A stretch of DNA of 64,000 nt from Boudabousia tangfeifanii (lineage in GTDB: Bacteria; Actinomycetota; Actinomycetes; Actinomycetales; Actinomycetaceae): NCBI RefSeq assembly GCF_001856685.1, contig NZ_CP017812.1, positions 1,116,001-1,180,000 on the forward strand, written 5' to 3'. Each line of letters starts with the position of its first letter. Within the stretch, counting starts at the first letter, position 1. Position numbers and translations under genes: made by a program. The notes below the pieces were generated by a model. The model saw only the letters and a list, made by a program, of their open reading frames with translations, searched no databases and was not told the DNA's origin. Positions 9,430-16,257 of this stretch are shown piece after piece.

Positions 9430-10589
9430 GGCTTGATACCGGTATAGAAGTTAGTAATGATCTCTAGCATTCTTGGATTCTTCGCTTGTGCCTTGCGAAG
9501 TGCAGCTTGATAAACCTCCATAATTTGGGCAGTGACAACCTGCCAATCATATTGTTTAGCCCATTCTTGCCCAGCTAAGGCAAGTTGTTTAACCTTTTGC
9601 GGATGCTCGCTAGCATCAAGTATTGCATCTGCTAGAGCTTGCGAATCATTTGCAGGGAACAGCATTGCTACTTTACCTTGAGCTAATACTGGGACAAATG
9701 GATCAATATCAGCACCAATGACTAGTGTTTGTGCCGCCATCGCTTCGACTAGCACGATTCCGAATGACTCTCCTCCGGTGTGCGGAGCCACATAGGCGGT
9801 GATGGAGCGATAGAAACTAGCCTTTTCTTCGCCATAAAGCGGTCCGAGAAATTCAACCTGTGGATATGATGCCAAGTCCTCTCGAATTTCTTTGGCTTGG
9901 CCAGGACCAACTATTAAAAATCTCATCTTAGGATTTTGAGCTAAGGCCTGCTTAATCGCCGCAGACATTACCTTGAGACCTTTCCGTTGGTCATCTAAAC
10001 GGCCCAAAAAACCAAAGACTGGCAAATCTTCAGTGCCCTGCCAAGACTGGTTAATCGTCGCTGTCTCGTATTCTTTGGTCCAGACCCCGTTTGGAACAAT
10101 TACCGATGGTAGTCCTTCATGAATTTGCAGGGTTTTTTGTGCCTCGACGCTGACTGCGATCCGCTGATCAAACTTTCGTGCCCAGCTACGCAAAAACGGC
10201 CGAAACATTCGTCGAATCGGGTTTAACGACATACCCGCATGAAAAGTACCAACAATAGGGCACCTAGCCAGTTGCAAGGCAAATAAACCGACCGAGGGCG
10301 AGAAAGGTTCATGAATATGAACGAGGTCGAATTTCCCCTTTTTTAACCAATCTCGCGTGCGTTTAACTGCTGTCGGACTAAAAGCAATGGGAGCAACAGA
10401 ACCATTGAATTCTATTTTTCGTGAGTGTCCCGCACTGTAAACATAATTTGGTACTGCCGCTCCGTCAGTAGGTGCCAAAACACTGACAAGATGTCCTTCG
10501 GCTCGCAATGAATCTGCCAGATCAAGCACATGAGCTTGTACTCCACCAGCAGCTGCCAACGTGTACGGGCAGACGATTCCGATTCTCAA
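9417..10589 (-). CDS. pimA: phosphatidyl-myo-inositol mannosyltransferase PimA (GT4)
   Basis: Transfers mannose from GDP-mannose to phosphatidylinositol, the first committed step of PIM synthesis at the inner face of the membrane. It has 390 residues with two Rossmann domains: an N-terminal Gly-rich loop (AAAGGVQAH, residues 12-20), HEPF at 93-96, GRLDDQRKG at 196-204 and the EX7E donor-site motif E274/E282. The TTG start at 10589 overlaps the upstream stop as TTGA. Neighbours acyltransferase-pgsA-HIT-thrS reproduce the mycobacterial locus, which raises confidence above a generic GT4 call. Confidence 0.93.
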   Translation of the reverse strand: MRIGIVCPYTLAAAGGVQAHVLDLADSLRAEGHLVSVLAPTDGAAVPNYVYSAGHSRKIEFNGSVAPIAFSPTAVKRTRDWLKKGKFDLVHIHEPFSPSVGLFALQLARCPIVGTFHAGMSLNPIRRMFRPFLRSWARKFDQRIAVSVEAQKTLQIHEGLPSVIVPNGVWTKEYETATINQSWQGTEDLPVFGFLGRLDDQRKGLKVMSAAIKQALAQNPKMRFLIVGPGQAKEIREDLASYPQVEFLGPLYGEEKASFYRSITAYVAPHTGGESFGIVLVEAMAAQTLVIGADIDPFVPVLAQGKVAMLFPANDSQALADAILDASEHPQKVKQLALAGQEWAKQYDWQVVTAQIMEVYQAALRKAQAKNPRMLEIITNFYTGIKPWNA

Positions 10590-11542
10590 TTTTCACCTAC
10601 ATTTTGTTGATATCTTTTTCTGGCTTTCGCCAAACGTACAGGATCAAGATCTGGTAAAAATACTGCCTGAGTCATGTGCCAGTCAGTTGGCGCCAGTTTG
10701 ATTCCTGCTTCCCAAGTTTTCACCCAAGACTTAGTCCATTCTACAACGAGGTCATTGTCGGTAACTCGAGGACGTTCAATAGGACCATTTACTATGAGTT
10801 TGATTCCGTATTTGGTTTTAGCAATTTTTCTTCGCTCTGGCGGTAGTTCAAGCAACTGCATGTTAACAACGTATAAAGAAGTATCTAGTCTTTTGGCTAA
10901 AGCTGCTGGGCCGGGAGCAAAAAGTGCTTCGGTACCACAAAATGGGACCACAATACCTCCCCCAGAAAGATCGCGATCTGCCAGCAGGGGAACTAGTCGA
11001 GGGGCTTTTCTAGCTTTGTCTACCAAAGTAGAAAAAACTGATTTTCCTTTCTCCAACAAGATGATTTCCATCCCGATATCTCGCCGTAAATCAGTAAACT
11101 TTTTGGCAAGGGATGGTGGATTTAAGTTTTCTGCCACCGTTAGTACCGGCGCATATTTAGCGGCAAAAAAGGCTCCTGCTAAGTCCCAGTCTCCTTGATG
11201 CCCCATCGCAACCACTACTGATTTTGTTTTTATTTCCTCAAGAAGTTGTGCTGGAATAGAGGCAAATACCCGATTTTCTATCTGTACTTTTGTCGCTCTA
11301 CCAAGAGTGAAGGCTGAGGCAAAATACTGCCAGTAACTTTTCAGTGCGGTGATTTCTTCGTCTCGGCTAGGTGCTCTGCCCATTACTATGGTCAGATTAC
11401 GCCTCAGTTGTCTCATAGTTTGACTATTGAGAAGCCGATAGCATGGGGCACTAATAGAAATAACAAATGTAGCTACCCAACTTGGAATTCGAGAGGCTAC
11501 GAAAAAAAGTAAAAGTGTTAAGGTATTTTTTAATCGGTTCAC
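10586..11542 (-). CDS. PatA-like phosphatidylinositol mannoside acyltransferase (LpxL/HtrB superfamily)
   Basis: Predicted to acylate the mannose of PIM at the membrane. It has 318 residues: one N-terminal membrane segment (about residues 7-32), then the lysophospholipid acyltransferase fold with the HX4D catalytic motif H115-D120 (GHQGDWD) and LLADRDLSGGG for substrate binding. The GTG start at 11542 overlaps the pgsA TGA (GTGA), and its own TGA overlaps the pimA TTG. Its place between pgsA and pimA corresponds to Rv2611c (PatA). Confidence 0.92.
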   Translation of the reverse strand: MNRLKNTLTLLLFFVASRIPSWVATFVISISAPCYRLLNSQTMRQLRRNLTIVMGRAPSRDEEITALKSYWQYFASAFTLGRATKVQIENRVFASIPAQLLEEIKTKSVVVAMGHQGDWDLAGAFFAAKYAPVLTVAENLNPPSLAKKFTDLRRDIGMEIILLEKGKSVFSTLVDKARKAPRLVPLLADRDLSGGGIVVPFCGTEALFAPGPAALAKRLDTSLYVVNMQLLELPPERRKIAKTKYGIKLIVNGPIERPRVTDNDLVVEWTKSWVKTWEAGIKLAPTDWHMTQAVFLPDLDPVRLAKARKRYQQNVGEN

Positions 11543-12162
11543 GACTTTTTCGCAAGCATACGTTTAACCGCTAGGATTCTTTGGATGACAGTAACCGTGC
11601 TAGCTAGGAACACAATCCCTAATCCGATAGTTAACCAGAGAGGTTGAGCAGTCAGGCCAACTAAGAAAAAAGATAGTAGCCCAACAATCAAACGATCAGT
11701 ACGCTCCGCAATTCCTTGTTTCGGATCTACTCCGGCTACTCGTCCGGCACTTCGAGCGTAACTGACGCTAAAAGCCGCGATCGTACAGCCCAGACTCAAC
11801 CAAAGGATCGCACTTTGATTTGCACTCATGGGAAGCTGATAGAAACTGTAGAGTGCGAAAGAAGCGAACACTACCCCATCAGTGATTCGATCGAGGGTAG
11901 AATCATAAAATCCACCAAATTTTGTCGGTCCGGTTGTAAGTCTTGCTAAGGTGCCGTCCATTGCATCACCGACCAAAAAGATGGTCAACATAATCGGCGC
12001 AAGAATAGTATGCCCTGTCGGGATCAAGCTAATGGCTAAGCCCCAAGTGATTACAGCACTAGCTAAAGTTACCTGATTTGGGGTGATTCCCAGCTTAGCT
12101 AGCACCTTTGCCGGTGGAGTAAAGATTATCCGTTCAAGATTACGACCGTAGTTCCCAATCAT
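11539..12162 (-). CDS. pgsA: phosphatidylinositol phosphate synthase (CDP-alcohol phosphatidyltransferase)
   Basis: Integral membrane enzyme joining CDP-diacylglycerol and inositol phosphate. The CDP-alcohol signature is complete: D66, D69-G70, A73-R74, G83, D87, D91 (numbered from the ATG). About six hydrophobic helices follow. I chose the ATG at 12162 because it overlaps the HIT stop (ATGA) and GGAAGAG precedes it; an upstream TTG at 12177 is less likely. Its place in the PIM block argues for PI-phosphate rather than phosphatidylglycerol-phosphate synthase. Confidence 0.94.
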   Translation of the reverse strand: MIGNYGRNLERIIFTPPAKVLAKLGITPNQVTLASAVITWGLAISLIPTGHTILAPIMLTIFLVGDAMDGTLARLTTGPTKFGGFYDSTLDRITDGVVFASFALYSFYQLPMSANQSAILWLSLGCTIAAFSVSYARSAGRVAGVDPKQGIAERTDRLIVGLLSFFLVGLTAQPLWLTIGLGIVFLASTVTVIQRILAVKRMLAKKS

Positions 12163-12713
12163 GCGTACTCTTCCCAAGCAGCGGAAAGTTGCTCACGTTG
12201 AGTTTCAAGCAACTGTGGAAGTGCCTTAGTCTGTGCAATGATAGGGAAAAAGTTGGCATCTCCTTGCCACCTAGGAACTAGGTGCTGGTGTAAATGGGCG
12301 GCAATACCGGCACCAGCTACTTCCCCTTGATTCATCCCTAGATTGACACCTTGACACTTAGTGACACCCTGTAAAACTCGCATCGCACTAGCTGTGACCT
12401 CACCGAATTCTGCTCTTACCTCGGTGGAGAGATCGGTATACAGCGAAAGATGTTCATAAGGCATTACCAGTAGGTGCCCAGAGTTATATGGGAATAGATT
12501 CATTACTACGAAGACGTTCGCGCCTCGGTAGACAATTAAGCCCTCAGCATCCGAAAACTTTGGTGCCTGGCAAAAGGGGCACTGATTACTCGACGCGTCA
12601 GTTGGTTTCTTCTCCCCGTTGATATACGCCATGCGGTGTGGTGTCCACAAACGCGTGAATCCATCTGGAGTACCACAAAAACTACGAGCGTCTTCAGTAG
12701 GTAATGATTCCAT
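12159..12713 (-). CDS. HIT domain protein, probable AP4A phosphorylase
   Basis: It has 184 residues. The histidine triad H140-L-H142-Q-H144 is followed by LVPRW, and a Cys pair CPFC at 45-48 suggests zinc binding. The same gene lies between thrS and pgsA1 in mycobacteria (Rv2613c), where the protein phosphorolyses diadenosine tetraphosphate, a side product of aminoacyl-tRNA synthetases such as ThrRS. It starts 13 bp after thrS, so co-expression with its likely AP4A source is probable. Confidence 0.92.
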   Translation of the reverse strand: MESLPTEDARSFCGTPDGFTRLWTPHRMAYINGEKKPTDASSNQCPFCQAPKFSDAEGLIVYRGANVFVVMNLFPYNSGHLLVMPYEHLSLYTDLSTEVRAEFGEVTASAMRVLQGVTKCQGVNLGMNQGEVAGAGIAAHLHQHLVPRWQGDANFFPIIAQTKALPQLLETQREQLSAAWEEYA

Positions 12714-12726
12714 TCTGTCTTAACTC

Positions 12727-14715
12727 TTATTCCGATTTAGCGGTCGGGTTCTCGTTATTGCGCGAGGCGATAAAAGCTTCAATTTGGTCGAGAGCTTGTG
12801 CCACCGGTACCTGGTTTTCTTGGCTACCATCGCGGTAACGGAAGGAAACTGCGCCAGCGTCGACATCGTCACCACCAACGATCAAAGTGAAAGGCACTTT
12901 GTCTTTAGAAGCGTTACGAATCTTTTTGCCGAAGCGATCATCGGAGTAGTCTACTTCCACGCGAATATCGCGAGTACGAAGTTGGTTAGCGACCTCGGTA
13001 GCGTAGTCATAGAAGGCTTCAGCTACTGGAACAAGTCGAACTTGTTCAGGTGCTAGCCAAGCAGGGAATGCTCCCGCGTAATGCTCGACCAGAATGCCAA
13101 AGAATCGTTCAATCGAGCCAAACTTTGCTGCGTGAATCATCACTGGGCGTTGATGAGAACCATCTGGTGCAGTGTATTCAAGCTGGAAGCGTTCAGGCTG
13201 ATTAAAGTCGTACTGGATGGTTGACATTTGCCAAGTGCGTCCCAATGCGTCCTTCGCTTGGATGGAGATCTTGGGACCATAGAATGCAGCACCACCTGGA
13301 TCTGGTACCCATTTCATGCCCGATTCTTCTGCGCATTGACGCAACACATTGGTTGCATTTTCCCACTGTTCATCAGTGCCGATGAACTTATCTTTTTTCT
13401 TTCCGTCTTCATCTCGAGTCGAAAGTTCAAGATAGTAATCATGTAGGCCAAAATCAGAGAGCAATGTCGTAATGAAATTCAAGAGATGCTTGATTTCATC
13501 CGGAGCCTGTTCTGCCATCACGTAGGAGTGCGAATCATCCTGAGTGATCATTCGAACACGGGTTAGGCCCTGGAGAACACCTGATTTTTCATTGCGATAG
13601 ACTGTTCCAAATTCAAAGAGACGCAACGGTAGCTCACGATAAGAACGCCCACGTGAACGGAAAATCAGATTGTGCATGGGGCAGTTCATGGCCTTGAGAT
13701 AATAGTTCTGACCGTCATCATCCATCGGAGGGAACATGCCATCTGCATAGTATGGCAAGTGACCTGAAGTATGGAACAAATCTTCCTTAGAAATATGTGG
13801 GGTCGATACATACTGGAAGCCATTCTTGATGTGGGCTTGGCGAACATAATCTTCCATCACGCGGCGAACAATGCCACCCCTAGGATGGAAAACAGGTAGA
13901 CCCGCACCAAGTTCTTCGGGGAAGCTAAAGAGATCTAGCTCAGTGCCAAGCTTACGGTGGTCACGTTTGGCTGCTTCGGCCAAACGAGTTTGATATGCCA
14001 CGAGGTCGTCCTTCGAGGCCCAGGCAGTACCATAAATGCGTTGCAACTGGTCGTTTGCCTGATCACCCTTCCAATAAGCAGAAGAGAATTTAGTTAGAGC
14101 AAAACCGTTACCAATCAGCTTAGTTGAAGGCAAGTGTGGGCCGCGGCAAAGATCGGTCCAGATGCATTCGCCGTTACGATCAACGTTGTCGTACATGGTC
14201 AAACCACCAGTTCCGACCTCGACGCTGGCACCTTCTGCGCCCGCACCCTTGGTGGTAACAAGCTCTAGCTTATATGGTTGATTCGCAAGTTCTTCCCGAG
14301 CCTGTTCTTCGGTAATATCGCGGCGCACAAAACGCTGATTGGACTTAACAATGCGCTTCATGCGCTTTTCAATGTCCTTGAGTAATTCAGGAGTTACGGC
14401 CTCGATATTGCCGAAATCATAGTAGAAGCCATCAGTAATGAACGGACCAATACCCAAATTTACGTCTGGGAAGATTTCCTGCACTGCCTGTGCCATGACG
14501 TGAGTGCAAGAGTGGCGCAAAATATTAAGCCCATCTTCACTATCGATCAATACTGGAGTTAAAGTTTCGCCTGCGCTAACCGAACGCGAGAGATCTAGCA
14601 GTTCCTCGCCTTTTTTCATCGCTACAACTTTTGGCTGCTTACCAAATAAATCAAAGCCAGTGCAATCCTCAGTGGCAGTTACTGACTGAGGAATTTCTAG
14701 TTCAGGGTTAGACAC
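12727..14715 (-). CDS. thrS: threonine--tRNA ligase
   Basis: Class II aminoacyl-tRNA synthetase, 662 residues. Order: TGS domain, alanyl-type editing domain ([11 protein letters not shown] and HxxxH region), catalytic core with zinc-site MNCPMHN, motif 2 [20 protein letters not shown], and a C-terminal anticodon-binding domain. The GTG start at 14715 is preceded by AAGGAG with 6-nt spacing. It leads the PIM-block operon. The upstream region has a palindrome overlapping a possible promoter (14754-14789); I found no T-box. Confidence 0.98.
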   Translation of the reverse strand: MSNPELEIPQSVTATEDCTGFDLFGKQPKVVAMKKGEELLDLSRSVSAGETLTPVLIDSEDGLNILRHSCTHVMAQAVQEIFPDVNLGIGPFITDGFYYDFGNIEAVTPELLKDIEKRMKRIVKSNQRFVRRDITEEQAREELANQPYKLELVTTKGAGAEGASVEVGTGGLTMYDNVDRNGECIWTDLCRGPHLPSTKLIGNGFALTKFSSAYWKGDQANDQLQRIYGTAWASKDDLVAYQTRLAEAAKRDHRKLGTELDLFSFPEELGAGLPVFHPRGGIVRRVMEDYVRQAHIKNGFQYVSTPHISKEDLFHTSGHLPYYADGMFPPMDDDGQNYYLKAMNCPMHNLIFRSRGRSYRELPLRLFEFGTVYRNEKSGVLQGLTRVRMITQDDSHSYVMAEQAPDEIKHLLNFITTLLSDFGLHDYYLELSTRDEDGKKKDKFIGTDEQWENATNVLRQCAEESGMKWVPDPGGAAFYGPKISIQAKDALGRTWQMSTIQYDFNQPERFQLEYTAPDGSHQRPVMIHAAKFGSIERFFGILVEHYAGAFPAWLAPEQVRLVPVAEAFYDYATEVANQLRTRDIRVEVDYSDDRFGKKIRNASKDKVPFTLIVGGDDVDAGAVSFRYRDGSQENQVPVAQALDQIEAFIASRNNENPTAKSE

Positions 14716-14753
14716 GAAAGTCTCCTTGTATTTAACAGTATTTGCTGGGAAAG

Positions 14754-14789
14754 ATTCTATCTCGCATGCTTAGGGATTGCGAGATAGAA
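14754..14789 (-). promoter_or_regulatory. palindrome over a candidate thrS promoter
   Basis: Perfect 12-bp arms at 14755-14766 and 14778-14789 with an 11-nt loop. On the minus strand, TCGCAA (14777-14782) and TAGAAT (14754-14759) are 17 bp apart and both fall within or at the edge of the palindrome. It could be an operator-promoter, or a second terminator for the tRNA cluster, since TCTTTCCC follows. Confidence 0.4.
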
Positions 14790-14823
14790 ACACTACGATG
14801 AAATCTGAGCAGATAAAAAGAAA

Positions 14824-14842
14824 TCGCCGCCTCAAGCGACGA
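14824..14842 (-). terminator. rho-independent terminator of the leftward tRNA cluster
   Basis: Read on the minus strand: a 7-bp stem TCGTCGC/GCGGCGA (one G-U pair), a 5-nt loop, then TTTCTTTTT. It begins 13 nt after the CCA end of tRNA-Cys. Confidence 0.8.
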
Positions 14843-14854
14843 CGAAATACTGTT

Positions 14855-14928
14855 TGGAGGTGGGTACGGGATTCGAACCCGTGTATACGGCTTTGCAGGC
14901 CGCTGCCTCGCCTCTCGGCCAACCCACC
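14855..14928 (-). tRNA. tRNA-Cys (GCA)
   Basis: 5' end at 14928. The cloverleaf is visible: acceptor GGTGGGT/ACCCACC, T arm GGGTTCGAATCCC, anticodon loop CTGCAAA with anticodon GCA. CCA is encoded (14855-14857) after discriminator U. It is last in the leftward cluster. Confidence 0.97.
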
Positions 14929-14946
14929 AAACGGGTTTTACCCCTG

Positions 14947-15019
14947 AGCGGATGACGGGACTCGAACCCGCGACCCTCACCTTGGCAAGGTGATGCTCTA
15001 CCAACTGAGCCACATCCGC
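14947..15019 (-). tRNA. tRNA-Gly (GCC), copy 1
   Basis: 73 nt from 15019 down to 14947. Acceptor GCGGATG/CATCCGC, anticodon loop TTGCCAA with GCC, T arm GGGTTCGAGTCCC. No encoded CCA. Identical to the other two Gly copies in the window. Confidence 0.97.
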
Positions 15020-15030
15020 ATGTGTGTCTG

Positions 15031-15048
15031 TTTAAGATAGCTCTTAAA
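15031..15048. repeat. short inverted repeat between tRNA-Gly and tRNA-Val
   Basis: TTTAAGA and TCTTAAA are perfect 7-bp arms around TAGC. It lies in the tRNA precursor spacer and may serve processing; function unknown. Confidence 0.5.
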
Positions 15049-15051
15049 CCG

Positions 15052-15123
15052 TGGGCGATACTGGGATCGAACCAGTGACCTCTTCCGTGTCAGGGAAGCG
15101 CGCTCCCGCTGCGCCAATCGCCC
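15052..15123 (-). tRNA. tRNA-Val (GAC), copy 1
   Basis: 72 nt, 5' end at 15123. Acceptor GGGCGAT pairs with ATCGCCC. The anticodon loop CTGACAC carries GAC. Only one base separates it from the upstream tRNA-Gly (15125). It is part of the 147-bp inverted duplicate also present at 16016-16162. Confidence 0.97.
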
Positions 15124-15124
15124 G

Positions 15125-15197
15125 AGCGGATGACGGGACTCGAACCCGCGACCCTCACCTTGGCAAGGTGATGCTCTACCAACTGAGCCACATCCGC
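15125..15197 (-). tRNA. tRNA-Gly (GCC), copy 2
   Basis: 73 nt, 5' end at 15197, identical to copies 1 and 3. It precedes tRNA-Val(GAC) by one nucleotide, so the two must be cut apart from one precursor with virtually no spacer. Confidence 0.97.
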
Positions 15198-15236
15198 ACA
15201 CATTACTGTGTTGCTAGGTTGCAATATGTCTTTCCA

Positions 15237-15271
15237 ACCCACTCTGAGAGATTATAACCTATCAGAGTGGG
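15237..15271 (-). repeat. inverted repeat overlapping the tRNA-Val(CAC) 3' end
   Basis: CCCACTCTGA (15237-15246) and TCAGAGTGGG (15262-15271) are perfect 10-bp arms; the second includes the last bases of the tRNA acceptor strand. It could compete with acceptor-stem folding or protect the precursor. There is no clear T-tract, so it is not a typical terminator. Confidence 0.5.
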
Positions 15272-15339
15272 CGATACTGGGATCGAACCAGTGACCTCTT
15301 CCGTGTGAAGGAAGCGCGCTACCCCTGCGCCAATCGCCC
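15268..15339 (-). tRNA. tRNA-Val (CAC)
   Basis: 72 nt, 5' end at 15339. Its body closely resembles tRNA-Val(GAC), but the anticodon loop is TTCACAC, giving CAC, and the D loop differs. It is first in the leftward cluster Val(CAC)-Gly-Val(GAC)-Gly-Cys. Confidence 0.97.
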
Positions 15340-16015
15340 TAGCAGGTAGACAGTTTAAACAGAAAAACTCCAGATAGCAAATCAAAAACAGTTCTAGCGT
15401 GTTTTTAACTCAAAGAATATTGATTTTACAGGCAAAATTCAGTTAACCAACCCAACTTTTCTCCGCAATCCCATTACGTTAAACACTAAACCTAAGGCCG
15501 CAATAAACCATTTGATTACTAGTTAGAACTATCAAAAAGGTCAGCAACACGAAAGGAGTAGTCGATAAAGACACCAGATTAGTTGGCCGAAAGAACGCCT
15601 TAAGAATCGTTTCGAAAGAATACGACGGAATGCCATCGACGCATAATCCCCACCTTCACACCTACAGCTAGATACCCAACCTCAGCTAATGGGGAAAAAT
15701 TTTATGACCACAAAGCGATCAACCAAAAACTACTAGGAGCATCACAATCGACAGCCTCCAAAAACCACATGGAAACAAACATAGGTCAAACAAAACCAGA
15801 CATTCTGATTCCAAAAGCTGCATATTAGAAAACAAAAGAGTCTTAGTTGACCCGAAAATTCAAATAACCCCTCCAAGCGCTATCGGCAGCCCACTCCCCC
15901 AAAAATTGCACTATTTGCAACACAAACTTAAAACGTTGCTTGGTTCACATTTTATGACTTGCGTCGGAAATAATTTTTCGCTATTCTTTTACGCATTGTT
16001 GCGATGCGACAAAAC
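15340..16015. other. gene-free A-rich spacer between the divergent tRNA clusters
   Basis: About 676 bp with no supported gene. The + strand is visibly rich in A and poor in G, unlike the flanking genes. It contains only tiny ORFs (for example a 10-codon ORF at 15704-15736), no tRNA or known ncRNA that I recognise, and a promoter at its right end (15959-15987). It may be decayed DNA between duplicated tRNA pairs. Confidence 0.7.
15959..15987 (+). promoter_or_regulatory. promoter of the rightward tRNA-Gly/tRNA-Val pair
   Basis: TTGCGT (15959-15964), a 17-bp spacer and TATTCT (15982-15987). The predicted start near 15994 gives about 22 nt of 5' leader before tRNA-Gly at 16016. Confidence 0.65.
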
Positions 16016-16088
16016 GCGGATGTGGCTCAGTTGGTAGAGCATCACCTTGCCAAGGTGAGGGTCGCGGGTTCGAGTCCCGTCATCCGCT
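16016..16088 (+). tRNA. tRNA-Gly (GCC), copy 3
   Basis: 73 nt, same sequence as the two minus-strand copies, anticodon GCC. It has its own promoter upstream and is followed after one base by tRNA-Val(GAC). Confidence 0.97.
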
Positions 16089-16089
16089 C

Positions 16090-16161
16090 GGGCGATTGGC
16101 GCAGCGGGAGCGCGCTTCCCTGACACGGAAGAGGTCACTGGTTCGATCCCAGTATCGCCCA
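16090..16161 (+). tRNA. tRNA-Val (GAC), copy 2
   Basis: 72 nt, identical to 15052-15123. Here CCA follows the discriminator in the genome (16162-16164), unlike the other Val copies. It ends the rightward pair upstream of glgX. Confidence 0.97.
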
Positions 16162-16245
16162 CCATCAAATTTATTCCCACTTTTTCTAGTTTATTTTTCA
16201 CACTATTCGGTGGCATTTTTCCTAGTTTATTAATCCTTGATATGG

Positions 16246-16251
16246 GATAAT
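16246..16251 (+). promoter_or_regulatory. putative leaderless -10 box of glgX (GATAAT)
   Basis: GATAAT lies exactly 6 nt before the ATG at 16258. There is no Shine-Dalgarno at normal spacing. The -35 region at 17 bp (TAGTTT) is poor. Confidence 0.5.
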
Positions 16252-16257
16252 AGGCCT

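Larger units (their letters stand above)
15051..15197 (-). repeat. 147-bp tRNA-Gly/tRNA-Val inverted repeat, left copy
   Basis: By direct base comparison, this segment is the exact reverse complement of 16016-16162, including the single-nucleotide spacer. Identity stops immediately outside the tRNA pair on both sides, so the duplicated unit is just the di-tRNA. Confidence 0.95.
16016..16162 (+). repeat. 147-bp tRNA-Gly/tRNA-Val inverted repeat, right copy
   Basis: Exact reverse complement of 15051-15197. The two copies face away from each other around about 818 bp that includes tRNA-Val(CAC). Recombination between them would invert that interior. Confidence 0.95.

Noticed and set aside
10674-11198. 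174-residue antisense ORF within the acyltransferase gene
   Set aside because: The opposite strand has clear HX4D and family homology; this reading has none.
14716-14823. T-box riboswitch upstream of thrS
   Set aside because: No T-box sequence or specifier loop seen; the stretch holds a simple palindrome and the tRNA terminator.
15704-15736. Ten-codon ORF in the A-rich spacer as a leader peptide
   Set aside because: No downstream gene or attenuator to regulate, and such short ORFs arise by chance in this A-rich DNA.
14855-16164. tRNA-associated integrated element with attachment sites
   Set aside because: No integrase or mobile genes, and the only repeats are complete tRNA pairs in inverted orientation, not direct attL/attR copies.
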